A DNA stretch of 28,362 nt from CAMLDH01 sp966250375 (lineage in GTDB: Bacteria; Pseudomonadota; Gammaproteobacteria; Burkholderiales; Burkholderiaceae_D), in assembly GCA_966250375.1 (NCBI GenBank), contig CBINHE010000055.1:1-28362 (forward strand). Reading direction: 5' to 3'. The translations under genes and the position numbers were made by a program. The notes below the pieces were generated by a model. It made no database searches. It was not told the origin of the DNA and saw only the letters and a list, made by a program, of their open reading frames with translations. This document shows, in pieces, positions 1-9,621 of this stretch. Within the stretch, counting starts at the first letter, position 1; each line of letters starts with the position of its first letter.

Positions 1-198
1 GCGGTTTTGCAGGAAGGCATGCGCCAGCAAGTCCTGCAATGCGTCAGGGGAGAGGGTGGCGTTGGCGATCTGTTGCAGTACGGCATTGTCGCCCTGGCGC
101 GCCATTGCATTCTTGATCGCCGCGTGTTCTGCCGGCGTTTCCGTGGCTGGGAGCGCAGCGCCTGGACGCCACGCGAGGTTGAATAGATATGACAGCAT
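1..198 (-). CDS. Candidate HrpL-regulated type III effector, N-terminal part only (runs off left edge)
   Basis: An open frame on the minus strand starts with ATG at 198 and stays open for 66 codons to the window edge. An AGAAGA ribosome-binding sequence lies 6 bases before the ATG. The visible N-terminus begins MLSYLFNLAW and continues with an alanine- and glutamine-rich, probably helical stretch. I do not recognise a family. The case for a real gene is its position: a full hrp-box match at 271-298 points at it, 72 bases upstream of the ATG, as for the other effector candidates in this window. The effector role is inference from that promoter. The rest of the gene lies outside the window. Confidence 0.55.
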   Translation of the reverse strand, partial: MLSYLFNLAWRPGAALPATETPAEHAAIKNAMARQGDNAVLQQIANATLSPDALQDLLAHAFLQNR

Positions 199-270
199 GT
201 AGAATCTTCTAATGAAGGTGCATCGTTTGAAAACAGGCGTGCCTGAAGCCCGGCGGCTTTCATGCGTACA

Positions 271-298
271 TGAGTGGCAGGCGACGCTGTTCAGTTCC
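271..298 (-). promoter_or_regulatory. hrp box (HrpL-type ECF sigma promoter)
   Basis: On the minus strand the sequence reads GGAACT, 15 bases, CCACTCA. This matches the known HrpL consensus GGAACC-N15/16-CCACNNA with one change, the final T of the -35 half, which all five boxes in the window share. It drives the open frame starting at 198. Confidence 0.8.
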
Positions 299-800
299 AT
301 TGAAGAGGTGGTGATCGTCAGGCGTTGCCGTTGCATTCCGCGCGGGCTGTCGGGCTCAAGCGAATTGGCGCCGCCACTGGGAAGCTGGCTGCGCCTATCT
401 ATCACTGAACCACGACTGCAACCTCATTCAAGAACATTATTTTCATCGGCTGCAGGAGGAGAATATCTTCATCAAGACAGTCGAGCGTGACATCAACGGC
501 GTGTAGCAAGCGCAGGAAAACCACCGTGGCTCGCCGCCGACCTTTTCTTGCGCGCGGACAAACAAGATACACATTTGCCGCACCCGCATGACTGAGGTCA
601 TTTAGTATAAATAATTGTTTCATTCGACTTTTTCGTGGGTCGCAAAAGCGTGCCCACCCTTCGCGGCAAGCCAGGCGCGATAGCGTATTCGGCCCTCGCA
701 GGAAAATCTGAATATCCAAATAATTCATACAAGACGATGCACACGCCGGACATTCCGTCATTCCGCTGTCCGGCCGCAGCGACAAACCCGCCAGGATTGA
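299..800. other. Intergenic stretch with a possible gene remnant
   Basis: No convincing gene is present in these 500 bases. A plus-strand frame without a start codon is open from 315 to the TAG at 504-506. Its last part is protein-like (ends EENIFIKTVERDINGV), so it could be the tail of a decayed gene, but nothing upstream supports it. An AT-rich patch at about 603-625 could hold the mgtC promoter, but I see no clear -35/-10 pair. Confidence 0.25.
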
Positions 801-1493
801 ATGGACCCGGATTACCTCATCATCACCACCCACCTGATCGGTGCAATCCTTGCCGGCGGCATCATCGGTTTGGAGCGCAGCTACCACGGCCGTGCTGCCG
901 GCTTTCGCACCCATACGCTGGTATGCCTGTCCTCCAGTTTGCTGATGCTCATCACGCTGTACCAGTCGAAATGGTTACCCGGTATGGCGGGCGACGTGGT
1001 GCGCACCGATCCAACCCGCATGGCGCAGGGGATCATGACCGGCATCGGCTTTCTCGGCGCTGGCGTGATTTACAAGGAAGACGTCAGCGTGCGCGGATTG
1101 ACGACAGCGGCATCGATCTGGATCACGGCGGCGATCGGGATCATGGTCGGCATCGGTTTTTATTTTCCGGCGATTTTGTCGACCGCATTGGCCTTGGGCG
1201 TGCTGTCGTACTTCCGGCGCATTGAAACTCGCATACCCACGCAGACCTACGCTCATCATGAAATCTCTTTCGACAGAAAAGACACGATGCCGGAAAGCGA
1301 ACTGCGTGCGCTATTGGCGCAGCACGGTTTTACGATTGCGAATATGGGCTATCACATCAGGAATGACGGACGGCTGTTTGAATATCGGATGGTGATTCGC
1401 ACCAGTGATTCGAACAACATGGCGCGGCTGGCGCAAACCTTGCGCAATCTGGCACTGGTGCGCGAATTTCGCGTTTATCCGACCGGCGGTTAG
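801..1493 (+). CDS. MgtC/SapB family membrane protein
   Basis: This 230-residue protein has the MgtC/SapB layout. An N-terminal membrane domain of roughly 140 residues contains the family's GGIIGLERS segment (about 19-27) and the GIGFLGAGVIYK segment (about 81-92). A soluble ACT-like C-terminal domain of about 85 residues follows. Family members are inner-membrane proteins. MgtC of Salmonella is linked to growth in low magnesium and survival in macrophages by inhibiting the F-type ATPase, but most homologues in environmental bacteria have no proven function. AGGA lies 5 bases before the ATG. The gene converges on thiE. Its TAG stop is also the first three bases of a dispersed repeat. Confidence 0.88.
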   Translation: MDPDYLIITTHLIGAILAGGIIGLERSYHGRAAGFRTHTLVCLSSSLLMLITLYQSKWLPGMAGDVVRTDPTRMAQGIMTGIGFLGAGVIYKEDVSVRGLTTAASIWITAAIGIMVGIGFYFPAILSTALALGVLSYFRRIETRIPTQTYAHHEISFDRKDTMPESELRALLAQHGFTIANMGYHIRNDGRLFEYRMVIRTSDSNNMARLAQTLRNLALVREFRVYPTGG

Positions 1494-1599
1494 GGCGGAT
1501 TGCGCTCCGATGCAAGGCAGGGTGCGCCTCGCGCACAGGTGCTCTTGCGACGGTATCGGTGCGCGGGGCGCACCCTACAGTGATTTGCAATCCGCTCTA
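1491..1599. repeat. Dispersed palindromic element, copy 1
   Basis: This imperfect palindrome of about 109 bases fills the whole gap between mgtC and thiE. Its left end reads TAGGGCGGATTGCGCTCC. Its right end on the other strand reads TAGAGCGGATTGCA. Inside are the inverted arms GGGTGCGCC and GGCGCACCC around a CTCTTGCGACGGTATCGG core. Related copies lie at 10327-10400, 17999-18099 and 28309 to the right edge. The two end TAG triplets are the stop codons of mgtC and thiE. Confidence 0.85.
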
Positions 1600-2214
1600 A
1601 TTCGCTTCGCTAAACAACCGTGCGAAGCTGCGTGCCGCCAACTCCGGATTGCCTGCCATGTAGACGCTGCTGATGGCTGCCACCATATCGGCGCCGCAGG
1701 CGACCAGCGGCGCGGAATTTTCTTGCGTCATGCCGCCGATCACAACGCTTGGCAATGGAATCTCGGCCTTGGCCTGGGCAATGATGTCAGGCGATGTCGT
1801 GACCGGATATTTCTTCACGCGTGATGGATAGAAGCCGCCAAATGCGATATAGCTGGCACCGGCGCGATACGCATCGCGCGCGAGCTGCAAATCGCCGTAG
1901 CAGGATGCGCCGACGATTTTTCCAGCACCAACCGTGGCACGCACTTGCGCTACCGATGCATCGGTGCCGCCCACATGCACGCCATCGGCATCGAGCGCGA
2001 GACACAAATCAACATGGTCGTTGATGATGAACGGACGCTGATAGGTGCGGCACAATGCCAGCAGGCATTCCGTCTGTTCCTGCCGCAAGGCCGGACTCGC
2101 GCTCTTGTGCCGATACTGCACCAGCGCCGCCCCACCGCGCAATGCCAGTTCCGTAATTTCCAGCAGCTTTTGCGTGTCATCCCAATCGGGCGTGACAATG
2201 TACAAGCCTTTCAT
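1597..2214 (-). CDS. thiE: Thiamine-phosphate synthase
   Basis: ThiE joins hydroxymethylpyrimidine diphosphate and thiazole phosphate carboxylate to make thiamine monophosphate in the cytoplasm. The 205-residue product is normal length for the family. It shows the expected TIM-barrel motifs: the QYRHKS diphosphate-binding segment (33-38), the DADGVHVGGTD loop (75-85), GASCYG (102-107), and a glycine-rich phosphate site near IGG at 159-161. The start at 2214 is chosen because its ATG overlaps the thiD stop as ATGA, which indicates translational coupling. The longer upstream frame lies inside thiD. It is the last gene of the thiCSGDE operon, and its TAG stop lies in the adjoining dispersed repeat. 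Confidence 0.95.
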   Translation of the reverse strand: MKGLYIVTPDWDDTQKLLEITELALRGGAALVQYRHKSASPALRQEQTECLLALCRTYQRPFIINDHVDLCLALDADGVHVGGTDASVAQVRATVGAGKIVGASCYGDLQLARDAYRAGASYIAFGGFYPSRVKKYPVTTSPDIIAQAKAEIPLPSVVIGGMTQENSAPLVACGADMVAAISSVYMAGNPELAARSFARLFSEAN

Positions 2215-3014
2215 GTATTTCCCTCCAACAATGGCAATGGTACCGAACGATTCGGAATACGCTGGCCGTCGGCGATCGTGTAGGACGATTCCAGCGCCTC
2301 GTTGCAATACGATTGCGCCAGATCGATCGCATCGACCATGCTCCGGCCATTGGCAAGCAAGGTCGCAATGGCCGATGCCAGCGTGCAGCCGGTACCGTGA
2401 AATGTCGCCGGCAGACGCGGCCATGTCCAGGAACGGGAAACGCCTTCGGTAAACCAGCGGTTGGTGACTTTGCCGTCATCGACGCCATGCCCGCCCTTGA
2501 TCAATACGTGCGGACAAGCGCGCAGCAACGCTTCTACCTGTACCTCCAGACGTCGGTCGCCGGCGCACAATGCCGCCGCTTCCGGCAGGTTCGGCGTAAT
2601 CAAGGTCGCGACTGCCCTCAATGGCGCAATCGCTTCCACCGCATTTTCCGCCGCCAGCGCATCGCCATGACCGCTGGCTAGTACCGGGTCGAACACGACC
2701 GGCAAATCGGGTTGACGCACCTTCAGCATTTTCACGATTTCAGCAATGGCGTCCGCATTGGCGCGATTGCCGACGATGCCGATTTTGACTGCGGCGACGT
2801 CGATCTTGTTCAGCAATGCCTGCGTCTGCTGCTGCACCAGCAAGGCGGGTACCGGGTGTACCGAAAACACGCGGTCGTTATCCTGCACGGTCAGCGCGGT
2901 AATGACCGACAACGGATGCGCGCCCAGGGCCGCGATCGTCTCGATGTCGGCTTGCATGCCGGCGCCACCGCTGGGGTCGGAGCCGGCAAACACCAGCACG
3001 CAGCGCCGCTTCAT
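2211..3014 (-). CDS. thiD: Hydroxymethylpyrimidine/phosphomethylpyrimidine kinase
   Basis: ThiD phosphorylates HMP and then HMP-phosphate to give HMP diphosphate, the pyrimidine substrate of ThiE. The 267-residue protein starts with the ribokinase-fold signature AGSDPSGGAGMQAD (10-23). It carries FDPV (108-111) and ends in the GTGC anion hole and catalytic cysteine motif (207-210), followed by the LASAIA helix. The start at 3014 overlaps the thiG stop as ATGA. Downstream the gene overlaps thiE in the same way, so the three genes form a tightly coupled unit. Confidence 0.95.
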   Translation of the reverse strand: MKRRCVLVFAGSDPSGGAGMQADIETIAALGAHPLSVITALTVQDNDRVFSVHPVPALLVQQQTQALLNKIDVAAVKIGIVGNRANADAIAEIVKMLKVRQPDLPVVFDPVLASGHGDALAAENAVEAIAPLRAVATLITPNLPEAAALCAGDRRLEVQVEALLRACPHVLIKGGHGVDDGKVTNRWFTEGVSRSWTWPRLPATFHGTGCTLASAIATLLANGRSMVDAIDLAQSYCNEALESSYTIADGQRIPNRSVPLPLLEGNT

Positions 3015-3823
3015 ACCGCGCGACCGGCCATCGGTGACGACGGCGATGCGACGAAGCGTTTCGGAATGCGTCCGGCCAGATACGCCTCGCGCCCGGCTTC
3101 CACTGCCAGACGCATTGCCCGCGCCATCCGGATCGGATCGCGCGCACCGGCAATGGCGGTATTCATCAGCACGCCATCGCAACCGAGTTCCATCGCAATC
3201 GCCGCATCCGATGCGGTGCCGACGCCGGCATCGACTAATACCGGGATGTTCGATTGCTCGATGATCAGCGACAGGTTCCACGGATTCAGGATGCCCATGC
3301 CGGAACCGATCAGCGACGCCAGCGGCATCACTGCCACGCAGCCGATCTGCTCCAGCATCTTCGCCTGGATCGGATCGTCGCTGCAGTACACCATCACGTC
3401 GAAGCCATCCTTGACCAGCGTTTCGGCGGCTTTCAGGGTTTCCGGCATGTTGGGGAACAAGGTTTTTTCATCGCCCAATACTTCGAGCTTGACCAGCTTG
3501 TGCCCGTTCAACAATTCACGTGCCAATTGCAGCGTGTACACCGCATCCTTTGCGTTGTAGCAGCCGGCGGTATTGGGCAGGATCGTATACTTTGAAGGCG
3601 GCACCACGTCGAGCAGGCTCGGCGCATTCGGGTCCTGGCCGATATTGACGCGGCGAATCGCGACCGTGATGATGTCCGCGCCGCTGGCTTCGGTCGCCAG
3701 ACGTGTTTCTTCCAGGTCGCGGTATTTGCCGCTGCCGACCAGCAGTCGCGAGCGGTAGGTCTTGCCGGCGATGGTCAGGCCTTCTTGCTGATTGGATTGC
3801 TGCGGGTGATCGTTCAGATTCAT
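3011..3823 (-). CDS. thiG: Thiazole synthase
   Basis: ThiG builds the thiazole ring from deoxyxylulose phosphate, dehydroglycine and sulfur carried on the ThiS thiocarboxylate. The 270-residue protein has the family's SRLLVGSGKY opening (25-34). The Schiff-base lysine is expected at K112 in LVKLEVL, and the phosphate loops VDAGVGTASDAA and MNTAIAGARDP lie in the C-terminal half. The first 17 residues are a short polar extension. The gene lies 537 bases downstream of thiS, an unusual gap filled by a broken DUF559 gene and repeats. It overlaps thiD by ATGA. Confidence 0.95.
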   Translation of the reverse strand: MNLNDHPQQSNQQEGLTIAGKTYRSRLLVGSGKYRDLEETRLATEASGADIITVAIRRVNIGQDPNAPSLLDVVPPSKYTILPNTAGCYNAKDAVYTLQLARELLNGHKLVKLEVLGDEKTLFPNMPETLKAAETLVKDGFDVMVYCSDDPIQAKMLEQIGCVAVMPLASLIGSGMGILNPWNLSLIIEQSNIPVLVDAGVGTASDAAIAMELGCDGVLMNTAIAGARDPIRMARAMRLAVEAGREAYLAGRIPKRFVASPSSPMAGRAV

Positions 3824-3844
3824 ACCTTACTCCTGTGTCTTACT

Positions 3845-3883
3845 CCCACCCTTTCAAAGGAAGGGTCGGGGTGGGGATGGGTT
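3845..3883. repeat. C/G-rich repeat flanking the DUF559 remnant, copy 1
   Basis: The sequence has CCCACCCTTTCAAAGG followed by GGGGTGGGGATGGGTT. Copies with the same layout lie at 4251-4290 (same orientation) and 4305-4343 (inverted), so the DUF559 gene is bracketed by the family. Such CCCCACCC/CCCTTGAAAGGG repeats are often seen next to DUF559 genes in proteobacteria. Confidence 0.7.
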
Positions 3884-4263
3884 CAAAACATCCCAGATAG
3901 CTTGCAAGACCGCGTCTGTTTCATTCAGTACTTCGTTGTTCCAAAAACGCAGAACGGTAAACCCTGGCACACGTAATTGTGCAGTTCGCTTTTCGTCGCA
4001 CTCCTGCTCTTCAGCATGCTGAGAACCATCAACTTCAATGACCAAACACCGCTCTAAACAAAATCCAATACATAGTTCCCAAATGGATGCTGTCTGCGAA
4101 ATTTAACGCCCAGTTGTTCACCGCGCAAACGCTGCCATAACTTTCGCTCTGCATCGGTCATCGCTTTTCGCAGATCCCTTGATGCGGGTTTGGTGAAAGC
4201 GTTTGTTTGACCTTGCATTTTTAGCCCATCCATCTTCTGCGTTAGAGGCTCCTTCCCCTTCAA
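3854..4263 (-). pseudogene. Frameshifted DUF559 (endonuclease-like) gene
   Basis: Two adjoining minus-strand frames together make one DUF559 protein. The upstream part (4263 to the TAG at 4054-4056) carries MTDAERKLWQRLRGEQLG and FRRQHPFGNYVLDFV. The downstream part (from about 4045) continues ERCLVIEVDGSQHAEE and VLRFWNNEVL. DUF559 proteins relate to very-short-patch-repair-like nucleases, and the E-x-D and Q-H residues are those of the predicted active site. Family members normally read DFVCLE at the junction. Here GATTTTGTTTAGAG would become that if one GTTT of a tandem pair had been lost, so slipped-strand deletion is the simplest explanation. The gene interrupts the thiS-thiG junction. 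Confidence 0.8.
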
Positions 4264-4343
4264 GGGGAAGGCTGGGATGGGGATGGGTTTAATGCTGCGG
4301 ACTTAACCCATCCCCACCCTAGCCCTCCCCTTGAAAGGGAGGG
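4251..4343. repeat. Inverted pair of the DUF559-flanking repeat, copies 2 and 3
   Basis: Copy 2 (4251-4290) contains CTTCCCCTTCAAGGGGAAGG then GGGATGGGGATGGGTT. Copy 3 (4305-4343) is its inverted form, AACCCATCCCCACCC then CCCTCCCCTTGAAAGGGAGG. The pair can fold as a long hairpin with a loop of about 14 bases. It lies between thiS and the DUF559 remnant and could attenuate transcription into thiG. Confidence 0.75.
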
Positions 4344-4359
4344 AACATTCTTTATGCAT

Positions 4360-4560
4360 TCATCCGCCGCCGATCGCGCGAACGATATCGACGCGGTCAC
4401 GCGCTTGCAGTACACGTTGCAGCCACAAATGGCGCGGTACCACTTCACGATTGACTGCGACAGCAAGCGCTTGATTGGTGAGCGCCAATGACGCAATCAA
4501 GTCTTGCACGTTCTGATTTTCCGCGATCGGATGCGGCGCACCGTTCAATTCAATATCCAT
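4360..4560 (-). CDS. thiS: Sulfur carrier protein ThiS
   Basis: ThiS is the ubiquitin-like carrier whose C-terminal glycine is thiocarboxylated to donate sulfur to ThiG. The 66-residue product has the family length. It begins MDIELNG, has the conserved AVAVNREVVPRHLW centre (33-46) and ends in the essential Gly-Gly (AIGGG). An alternative ATG lies one codon earlier at 4563. The gene begins 2-5 bases after thiC and is clearly cotranscribed with it. Confidence 0.92.
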   Translation of the reverse strand: MDIELNGAPHPIAENQNVQDLIASLALTNQALAVAVNREVVPRHLWLQRVLQARDRVDIVRAIGGG

Positions 4561-4565
4561 CATCG

Positions 4566-6479
<1,914 letters not shown>

Positions 6480-6540
6480 GCTATTCCTTTGCTAAAACTT
6501 CAAAATAGCGAAGGAGAAGATGGAAAGGCGGAGAAGTGCT

Positions 6541-6640
6541 TTCCGAATGCTTCCCTTCGCTGGCATTATCCAGATCAGGTTCAAGGGTGTTTCTCACCCG
6601 ACTGCTTGCACATTTCAAGCCAGCCAGGACCCCTAGCGTT
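6541..6640 (-). ncRNA. TPP riboswitch (thi box) of thiC
   Basis: Read on the minus strand, the leader has a 5' GGGGTCC helix strand, the GGGTGAGAAACACCC hairpin holding the conserved TGAGA pyrimidine-sensor element, ACCCTTGAACCTGATC, and TGGATAATGCCAGCGAAGGG, the pyrophosphate sensor arm. This is the standard THI element. About 60 bases separate it from the thiC ATG. Bound TPP is expected to lower thiC operon expression, probably by hiding the start region, since I see no strong terminator in that gap. Confidence 0.95.
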
Positions 6641-6660
6641 AAGTCGCCCTGCGGCGACTT
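6641..6660 (-). other. Hairpin at the expected 5' end of the thiC transcript
   Basis: AAGTCGCC and GGCGACTT form a perfect 8-bp stem with a 4-base loop. It lies directly upstream of the riboswitch. From the -10 box at 6667-6672 the transcript would start near 6660, which puts the stem at the extreme 5' end, where such hairpins commonly protect mRNA from decay. Confidence 0.5.
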
Positions 6661-6666
6661 TGGCGA

Positions 6667-6694
6667 ATTATACGCCCCTGGTCCGCAAAGTCAG
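6667..6694 (-). promoter_or_regulatory. Probable sigma-70 promoter of the thiC operon
   Basis: On the minus strand CTGACT (6694-6689) and TATAAT (6672-6667) are 16 bases apart. The -10 is perfect and the -35 matches 4 of 6. Its position just upstream of the riboswitch fits a thiC leader. Confidence 0.6.
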
Positions 6695-6707
6695 CTACGC
6701 ACTCCTT

Positions 6708-6713
6708 TATAAT
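6708..6713 (+). promoter_or_regulatory. Probable -10 box of valS
   Basis: A perfect TATAAT lies 31 bases before the valS ATG. No good -35 hexamer is visible at 16-18 bases upstream. The thiC and valS promoters lie back to back in this short gap. Confidence 0.45.
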
Positions 6714-6743
6714 GCGTAGTTTCGCAAAAACATAAGCCAAATC

Positions 6744-9572
6744 ATGGAATTAGCCAAGTCTTTCGAGCCCGCCGACATTGAAAAATACTGGCGTAACGAG
6801 TGGGAAAAACGCGGTTATTACACCGCAACCACCGTCGCCGACAAGCCATCTTTCAGCATTCAGTTGCCGCCGCCCAACGTGACCGGCACGCTGCACATGG
6901 GTCACGCGTTCAACCAGACCATCATGGATGGCTTGACCCGTTATCACCGCATGCGCGGCTTCAATACCGCGTGGATTCCGGGTACCGACCATGCCGGCAT
7001 CGCGACGCAAATTGTGGTTGAGCGCCAACTCGACGCGCAAAAAGTCTCGCGCCATGATCTGGGCCGTGAAAAATTCCTTGAAAAAGTGTGGGAGTGGAAA
7101 GAGCAATCGGGCTCGACCATCACCGGCCAGATGCGCCGCCTAGGCGCATCGACCGATTGGAGCCGTGAGTATTTCACGATGGACGAACGCATGTCGAAAG
7201 GCGTCACCGAAGTCTTCGTGCGCTTGTTCGAGCAAGGCTTGATCTATCGCGGCAAACGCCTGGTCAACTGGGACCCGGTCCTGGGTACTGCGGTGTCCGA
7301 CCTGGAAGTCGTGTCCGAGGAAGAAGACGGCTCGATGTGGTTTATCCGCTATCCGTTGACGGATGGCAGCGGGTATTTGACGGTTGCAACGACACGTCCC
7401 GAGACCATGCTGGGCGACGTCGCGGTCGCGGTCGATCCGACCGATGAGCGCTACATGGCACTGATCGGCAAGACGCTGACATTGCCGCTGACCGGCCGCG
7501 AAATCCCGATCATTGCCGATGACTATGTGGACAAGGAATTCGGCACCGGTTGCGTGAAGATTACGCCGGCGCATGACATGAACGACTATGCAGTCGGCCA
7601 GCGCCACCACTTGGCACAAATCAGCATTTTCACGCTCGACGCCAAGATCAATGAGAACGCGCCGGCCAAGTATCAAGGCATGGACCGCTTCGCGGCGCGC
7701 AAGCAAATCGTCGCCGACCTCGAAGCACAAGGCTTGCTCGAATTGGTCAAGCCGCACAAATTGATGGTGCCGCGCGGCGACCGCACCGGCGTAGTGATCG
7801 AGCCGATGCTGACCGACCAGTGGTTTGTCGCGATGAGCAAACCGGCACCGGAAGGCACACACTTCCCCGGCAAATCGATTGCCGAAGTGGCGCTCGAAAA
7901 AGTGGCGAACGGCGAAGTCAAATTCATTCCGGAAAACTGGAGCACCACCTACAACCAGTGGCTCAACAATATCCAGGACTGGTGCATCTCGCGTCAGTTG
8001 TGGTGGGGCCACCAGATTCCGGCGTGGTACGACGACGAAGGCAATATCTACGTCGCGCGCAGCGAGGAAGAAGCACAAGCAAAAGCCGGTGGCAAAGCGA
8101 TCAGGCGCGATGACGACGTGCTCGACACCTGGTTCTCGTCCGCACTGGTGCCCTTCTCCACGCTCGGCTGGCCGGAAGAAACGCCGGACTACAAGATGTT
8201 CCTGCCGTCGTCGGTGCTGGTAACCGGTTTCGACATCATCTTCTTCTGGGTTGCGCGCATGGTCATGATGACCACGCACTTCACCGGCAAAGTGCCGTTC
8301 AAGGATGTGTACATTCACGGCTTGATCCGTGACAGCAGCGGCCAAAAGATGTCGAAGTCGAAAGGCAATACGCTCGACCCGATCGACCTGATCGATGGCA
8401 TCGATGTCGGGTCACTGGTGGCGAAACGCACTATCGGCCTGATGAATCCGAAGCAGGCGGAAAGCATCGCGAAAGCAACGCGCAAGGAATACCCGGACGG
8501 TATCGCGGCGTTCGGCACCGATGCATTGCGCTTCACCATGGCAAGCTACGCATCGCTCGGCCGCAACATCAATTTCGATTTAAATCGCTGCGAAGGGTAT
8601 CGTAATTTCTGCAACAAACTGTGGAATGCCACCCGCTTCGTGCTGATGAATACCGAAGGCAAGGATTGCGGTATTGAAGAGCACGGTGCCGACGCCTGCG
8701 CCCCCGGCGGCTATCTGGATTTTTCGCAAGCGGATCGCTGGATCGTGTCACTGTTGCAGCGTACCGGAGCGGAAGTCGAAAAAGGTTTTGCCGACTATCG
8801 CTTCGACAATATCGCATCCGCCGTCTACAAATTCATCTGGGATGAATATTGCGACTGGTATCTTGAAGTCGCGAAAGTGCAAATCCAGCACGGCAGCGAA
8901 GCCCAGCAACGCGCCACCCGCCGCACGCTATTGCGCGTGCTGGAAACCGTGCTGCGCCTCGCGCACCCGATCATTCCGTTCATCACCGAAACGCTGTGGC
9001 AAACCGTTGCGCCACTGTCCGGGCGCAAGCTCGACCCGGCGGGCGACTCGATCATGCGCCAGGCATATCCATTGCCGCAACCGGAAAAGATCGACGAGCA
9101 GGCGGAAAGCTGGATGACTCAACTGAAATCGATGACCGATGCCTGTCGTAATCTGCGTGGCGAAATGCAATTGTCACCGGCCTTGCGTGTGCCGCTGATC
9201 ATCGAAGCCACGGCCGTCGGCAACAAAGCGCAATTGCAATCGTTCGCGCCCTATCTCCAGGCACTGGCAAAGCTATCGGAAGTGCAAGTGGTCGATGTAC
9301 TACCCGAGTCACCTGCGCCGATCTCCATCGTGGGCGATGCGAAACTGATGCTGAAAGTCGAAATTGATATCGCCGCCGAACGCGAGCGCCTGTCGAAGGA
9401 AATCACACGGCTGGAAGGTGAAATCACAAAAGCCAATGCAAAACTTGGCAACGAAAGCTTCGTCGCACGTGCTCCAGCACAAGTGGTTGCTCAGGAAAAA
9501 GAACGCTTGGTGAATTTTTCAGCAACCGTGGACAAACTTCGCGAACAATTTGATAAATTGCAAAAAGCCTGA
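6744..9572 (+). CDS. valS: Valyl-tRNA synthetase
   Basis: ValS charges tRNA-Val with valine. The 942-residue product is full length for the class I enzyme. It has the HIGH-type motif HMGH (51-54) in PPPNVTGTLHMGH, the inserted CP1 editing domain (about 190-340), the WCISRQLWWGHQIP block, and KMSKS at 535-539. The C-terminal tRNA-binding coiled coil, rich in E, R and K, occupies about 870-942. It is a housekeeping gene, divergent from the thiamine operon, with no sign of damage. Confidence 0.98.
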   Translation: MELAKSFEPADIEKYWRNEWEKRGYYTATTVADKPSFSIQLPPPNVTGTLHMGHAFNQTIMDGLTRYHRMRGFNTAWIPGTDHAGIATQIVVERQLDAQKVSRHDLGREKFLEKVWEWKEQSGSTITGQMRRLGASTDWSREYFTMDERMSKGVTEVFVRLFEQGLIYRGKRLVNWDPVLGTAVSDLEVVSEEEDGSMWFIRYPLTDGSGYLTVATTRPETMLGDVAVAVDPTDERYMALIGKTLTLPLTGREIPIIADDYVDKEFGTGCVKITPAHDMNDYAVGQRHHLAQISIFTLDAKINENAPAKYQGMDRFAARKQIVADLEAQGLLELVKPHKLMVPRGDRTGVVIEPMLTDQWFVAMSKPAPEGTHFPGKSIAEVALEKVANGEVKFIPENWSTTYNQWLNNIQDWCISRQLWWGHQIPAWYDDEGNIYVARSEEEAQAKAGGKAIRRDDDVLDTWFSSALVPFSTLGWPEETPDYKMFLPSSVLVTGFDIIFFWVARMVMMTTHFTGKVPFKDVYIHGLIRDSSGQKMSKSKGNTLDPIDLIDGIDVGSLVAKRTIGLMNPKQAESIAKATRKEYPDGIAAFGTDALRFTMASYASLGRNINFDLNRCEGYRNFCNKLWNATRFVLMNTEGKDCGIEEHGADACAPGGYLDFSQADRWIVSLLQRTGAEVEKGFADYRFDNIASAVYKFIWDEYCDWYLEVAKVQIQHGSEAQQRATRRTLLRVLETVLRLAHPIIPFITETLWQTVAPLSGRKLDPAGDSIMRQAYPLPQPEKIDEQAESWMTQLKSMTDACRNLRGEMQLSPALRVPLIIEATAVGNKAQLQSFAPYLQALAKLSEVQVVDVLPESPAPISIVGDAKLMLKVEIDIAAERERLSKEITRLEGEITKANAKLGNESFVARAPAQVVAQEKERLVNFSATVDKLREQFDKLQKA

Positions 9573-9621
9573 TGCGTCGATGCTGAATACTAATGAACAT
9601 ATTCAGCATCAAGGAAAATGC

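Noticed and set aside
402..914. 170-residue minus-strand frame overlapping the mgtC start
   Set aside because: It has no family features, overlaps a conserved gene and has no ribosome-binding site that supports it.
7140..8345. Long minus-strand frame of 401 residues inside valS
   Set aside because: It is an antisense shadow of a highly conserved gene caused by codon use.
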